64,000 nucleotides of DNA, from contig JAFAWY010000091.1 in the NCBI GenBank assembly GCA_019241525.1, forward strand, positions 27,697 through 91,696. Direction: 5' to 3'. Positions 60,580 through 64,000 of the stretch are shown one piece after another. Within the stretch, counting starts at the first letter, position 1. The number at the start of each line of letters is the position of its first letter. Under the pieces are notes generated by a model. That model did no database searches. It worked only from the letters and a program-made list of their open reading frames with translations, and was not told the origin of the DNA. This DNA comes from Pseudonocardiales bacterium. GTDB taxonomy: Bacteria; Actinomycetota; Actinomycetes; Mycobacteriales; Pseudonocardiaceae. The position numbers and the translations under genes were made by a program.

Positions 60580-60623
60580 CCCTTCCTCACCGCAGTCTGG
60601 ATCAAGACTGCGGTGAGGAAGGG
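60580..60623. terminator. Strong bidirectional hairpin between pknL and aroG
   Basis: A perfect 19-bp inverted repeat (arms 60580-60598 and 60605-60623, loop GGATCA) lies between the stops of two convergent genes, five bases after the pknL stop and 10 bases before the aroG stop. There is no T-tract, as is common in high-GC actinobacteria. The placement and perfect symmetry fit a shared transcription terminator. Confidence 0.85.
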
Positions 60624-60633
60624 AGGAAGGGGG

Positions 60634-62058
<1,425 letters not shown>

Positions 62059-62094
62059 TCAGTGGGCCCACCCGGCAACCGATGGCCTGCGCGG

Positions 62095-63117
62095 TCAGCC
62101 GAAGAAGACTTCGGCCTCTGCGTAGCGGCCTTGCGGAACCGTCTTGACCACCGCGGTGGCCTCCGCGAGTTTCACCCGAACGATATCGGTGCCCCGTAGC
62201 GCGACCATCACGCCGCTGTCGCCCTCATGAACCGCATCGATTGCATGCACGCCGAATCGAGTGGCCAGCACACGGTCATAGGCCGTGGGCTTGCCGCCGC
62301 GCTGGATGTGTCCTAGGACGACAGCGCGGGATTCGGCACCGGTGCGGCGGGCGATCTCATCGGCCAGCCAGTTGCCCACACCGCCGAGGCGCTTGTGACC
62401 GAAGGCGTCGACCTCCGCACCGGCGAGCCGCTCCCCCTCGCCTTCCGGTACCGCACCCTCGGCCACCACAACAATCGCAGCGTCATCCCGCTCAAGGCAG
62501 CGCACGACCCATTGGCAGACCTTGTCGACACAGAATGGCCGTTCCGGAATCAGGATTGCATTCGCGCCGCCGGCCATCCCGGAGTGCAGCGCAATCCAGC
62601 CGGCGTTGCGACCCATCACCTCCACCACCGCTGCACGGTGGTGCGATTCGGCGGTAGTACGTAACCGGTCGATTGCCTCAGTCGCGATGTGCACCGCGGT
62701 GTCGAAGCCGAAGGTGTAGTCGGTGGCGTTCAAGTCGTTATCAATGGTCTTGGGCACGCCCACGACGAAAACCCCGTCCTCGCTAAGCCGGCTGGCCACC
62801 CCGAGGGTGTCCTCGCCACCGATCGCGATCAGGGCGTCGACGCCGTGCTCGGCGAGGGTGCGCTTGACCTGCTCAGCACCACCGTCACGGTAAGGATTGG
62901 TACGGGAGGTGCGCAGGATGGTCCCCCCGAGAGGGAGGATGTGCTCCACGTCAGCCAAGCTCAGCGGCTGAATCAAGCCCTGCATGGGTCCTCGCCACCC
63001 ATCGCGGAAGCCGACGATCTCGTGGCCGTAGGCCTCGATGCCCTTGCGAGTGACCGCCCTGATAACAGCATTAAGACCGGGGCAGTCACCGCCTCCAGTC
63101 AACACGCCGATGCGCAT
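62095..63117 (-). CDS. pfp: 6-phosphofructokinase, PPi-dependent by signature
   Basis: 340-aa phosphofructokinase of glycolysis. MRIGVLTGGGDCPGLNAVIR at the start and GFDTAVHIATEAIDRL near 138 identify the family. The residues that sort phosphate donors read Asp103 (in GGEDT) and Lys123 (in GVPKTIDND). E. coli ATP-PFK has Gly at both places; Asp with Lys is the pyrophosphate-type combination found in Amycolatopsis methanolica PPi-PFK. ATG 63117 is used; the upstream in-frame extension to 63180 has no support. The donor assignment is a prediction from two residues. Confidence 0.92.
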   Translation of the reverse strand: MRIGVLTGGGDCPGLNAVIRAVTRKGIEAYGHEIVGFRDGWRGPMQGLIQPLSLADVEHILPLGGTILRTSRTNPYRDGGAEQVKRTLAEHGVDALIAIGGEDTLGVASRLSEDGVFVVGVPKTIDNDLNATDYTFGFDTAVHIATEAIDRLRTTAESHHRAAVVEVMGRNAGWIALHSGMAGGANAILIPERPFCVDKVCQWVVRCLERDDAAIVVVAEGAVPEGEGERLAGAEVDAFGHKRLGGVGNWLADEIARRTGAESRAVVLGHIQRGGKPTAYDRVLATRFGVHAIDAVHEGDSGVMVALRGTDIVRVKLAEATAVVKTVPQGRYAEAEVFFG

Positions 63118-63196
63118 GTCGGTTTGCCTTTCCCTGCTGTCCCTAATTGACGGGCGAGAGCCTGGCACGAACCGAATCAATGAGCAAAACGACAGG

Positions 63197-63700
63197 TCAA
63201 CGGAGACGGCCCTGTTGCGCCATGCGGTGCTGTTCGATCACCCGCCAACGCAAGAGGTTGTAACGGGCGTCCGCAACCGCATCGTGAGCATCATCGGGTG
63301 GCGGGGGCAAGGTCGGCTTGCCAGCGTCCTCCCATCGTTGTCGCAGATCCCTGGTGAATCGAGGTAAGGCCTTCGGCAACGCCGGCATCGGACCCCATAG
63401 CTGCGCGAGAGCGACGTGGTCGTAGGCGGCGAACCACGCCCACAGCTCCACCCGTTCACCGGGAGCAGTGAGAAACTCCAGCAGCGTGTCGCGGATGGCC
63501 GCACGGCTGCGCCACGCCGGGTGACCCGGAGGGGGCAGCTTGGGCAACACATGCAACCGGACCCAGTCACCAGCCCGCTGCGGATCAAACTCGGTGGATA
63601 CTGCGTAGTACTCGTGACCCTGCTCGTCCACCACCCCGATAGAGATGAGCTCGATGGTGACGCCGTCTTCGATGAACTCGCAGTCGTAGAAGAACCGCAC
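63197..63700 (-). CDS. 3'-5' exoribonuclease, Rv2179c type (DEDD fold)
   Basis: 167-aa exonuclease of the group represented by mycobacterial Rv2179c, which trims 3' ends of RNA. Acidic residues are FYDCEFIEDG (first Asp and Glu), AWFAAYDHVALAQLWG near 90, and DDAHDAVADARYNLLRW near 140 with the last Asp and a His. The GTG at 63700 gives the usual MRFFYDCEFIEDG start and has a GAGGG site nine bases upstream; a TTG at 63709 is three codons earlier. It follows aroG and PFK as in related genomes. Confidence 0.9.
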   Translation of the reverse strand: MRFFYDCEFIEDGVTIELISIGVVDEQGHEYYAVSTEFDPQRAGDWVRLHVLPKLPPPGHPAWRSRAAIRDTLLEFLTAPGERVELWAWFAAYDHVALAQLWGPMPALPKALPRFTRDLRQRWEDAGKPTLPPPPDDAHDAVADARYNLLRWRVIEQHRMAQQGRLR

Positions 63701-63737
63701 TGAGATCAACCCTCACCCTCTCTGAGCTGCGCGAACG

Positions 63738-64000
63738 TTAGGACAATCTTCCTCGTGTCCGCACGGTGTCCGCAGTACGGTCGATCTTGACTGACAGTGC
63801 TCGCTCCACAGCCTGCCGTGTCCTGTCATCGGAGTCTGGCCAGAGGTGGGTATAGGTGTCCAAAGTAATTGCCGCGGAGGAATGCCCCAGACGCTTCTGC
63901 ACAATCTTCACGGACTCGCCGTGGCGAATCAGCGCCGAGGCGTAGAAGTGCCGCAGCGCGTGTAGCCCCGTCCGGGCCGGGAATCCTGCCGCCTTAGCTG
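63738..64000 (-). CDS. Tyrosine-type integrase, C-terminal part (cut by window edge)
   Basis: An open frame without a start in the window runs to TAA 63738-63740. Translation gives about 86 residues: GLHALRHFYASALIRHGESVKIVQKRLGHSSAAITLDTYTHLWPDSDD, which holds the HxLRH box, the LGHSS box and the nucleophile tyrosine of TYTHL, all standard for phage or plasmid integrases. The rest of the gene lies outside to the right. It marks the edge of an integrated element, probably a prophage or integrative conjugative element; the attachment site was not found in the 37 bp between it and the exoribonuclease start. Confidence 0.88.
   Translation of the reverse strand, partial: AKAAGFPARTGLHALRHFYASALIRHGESVKIVQKRLGHSSAAITLDTYTHLWPDSDDRTRQAVERALSVKIDRTADTVRTRGRLS

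Overview
The window reads as chromosome of a high-GC Gram-positive actinobacterium. Evidence includes GTG/TTG starts, dense ATGA/GTGA gene overlaps, a garA/gcvH/MerR/bifunctional-nuclease/gcvP block, a pknL-aroG-exoribonuclease block ordered as in mycobacteria, a UDP-galactopyranose mutase, a mycothiol-type DinB enzyme and a PPi-type phosphofructokinase of the Amycolatopsis kind. Pseudonocardiaceae is my best guess; this is inference from gene content, not a database result.

Layout. 1-5.7 kb: an oligopeptide/nickel-type ABC importer (lipoprotein cut by the left edge, two permeases, a fused double ATPase). 5.7-8.1 kb: divergent thiolase and zinc alcohol dehydrogenase. 8.1-11.75 kb: a minus-strand set with a nine-repeat TPR protein, a small unknown and two YbjQ-type proteins. 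11.9-17.4 kb: a four-gene sugar operon (fucose/arabinose-type isomerase, FGGY kinase, sugar-porter MFS, GH172/DUF2961), proposed here for D-arabinose or D-arabinan scraps. 17.4-19.6 kb: a small zinc-ribbon protein and two GT2 glycosyltransferases. 19.7-30.8 kb: a plus-strand glycan locus with UDP-xylose synthase, sugar carbamoyltransferase, GT2-GmhB fusion, GT9, two GT-B enzymes, GmhA, HldE-like kinase/nucleotidyltransferase, SDR and a second GT9. It encodes a near-complete ADP-heptose-type pathway, unusual for a Gram-positive, joined by seven consecutive 4-base overlaps. A phosphopantetheinyl transferase follows. 31.7-34.9 kb: a beta-phosphoglucomutase-like HAD plus a GH65 disaccharide phosphorylase. 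34.9-37.3 kb: a PfkB kinase and GuaB1. 37.3-38.5 kb: a decayed DUF885 lipoprotein gene. 38.7-41.1 kb: two CNNM/CorC-type membrane proteins. 41.2-42.2 kb: a frameshifted small membrane protein and a TetR regulator. 42.4-49.3 kb: the gcvP-resR-nuclease-ftsR-garA-gcvH-pgsA block, all minus strand. 49.4-58.5 kb: glf, a DinB-type enzyme, a methyltransferase, a Ser/Thr kinase with an odd start, a DUF3516 helicase, a thioredoxin-fold protein, a nitroreductase and two small proteins. 58.6-63.7 kb: PASTA kinase PknL, a strong inverted repeat, class II DAHP synthase, phosphofructokinase and a 3'-5' exoribonuclease. At the right edge, the C-terminus of a tyrosine integrase marks an integrated element extending out of the window.

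The most interesting part is the heptose/carbamoyl glycan locus: it can be read as building a nucleotide-activated heptose and transferring it, possibly with xylose and a carbamoyl group, onto an unknown surface acceptor. No CRISPR array, rRNA, recognisable tRNA or complete insertion sequence was seen.
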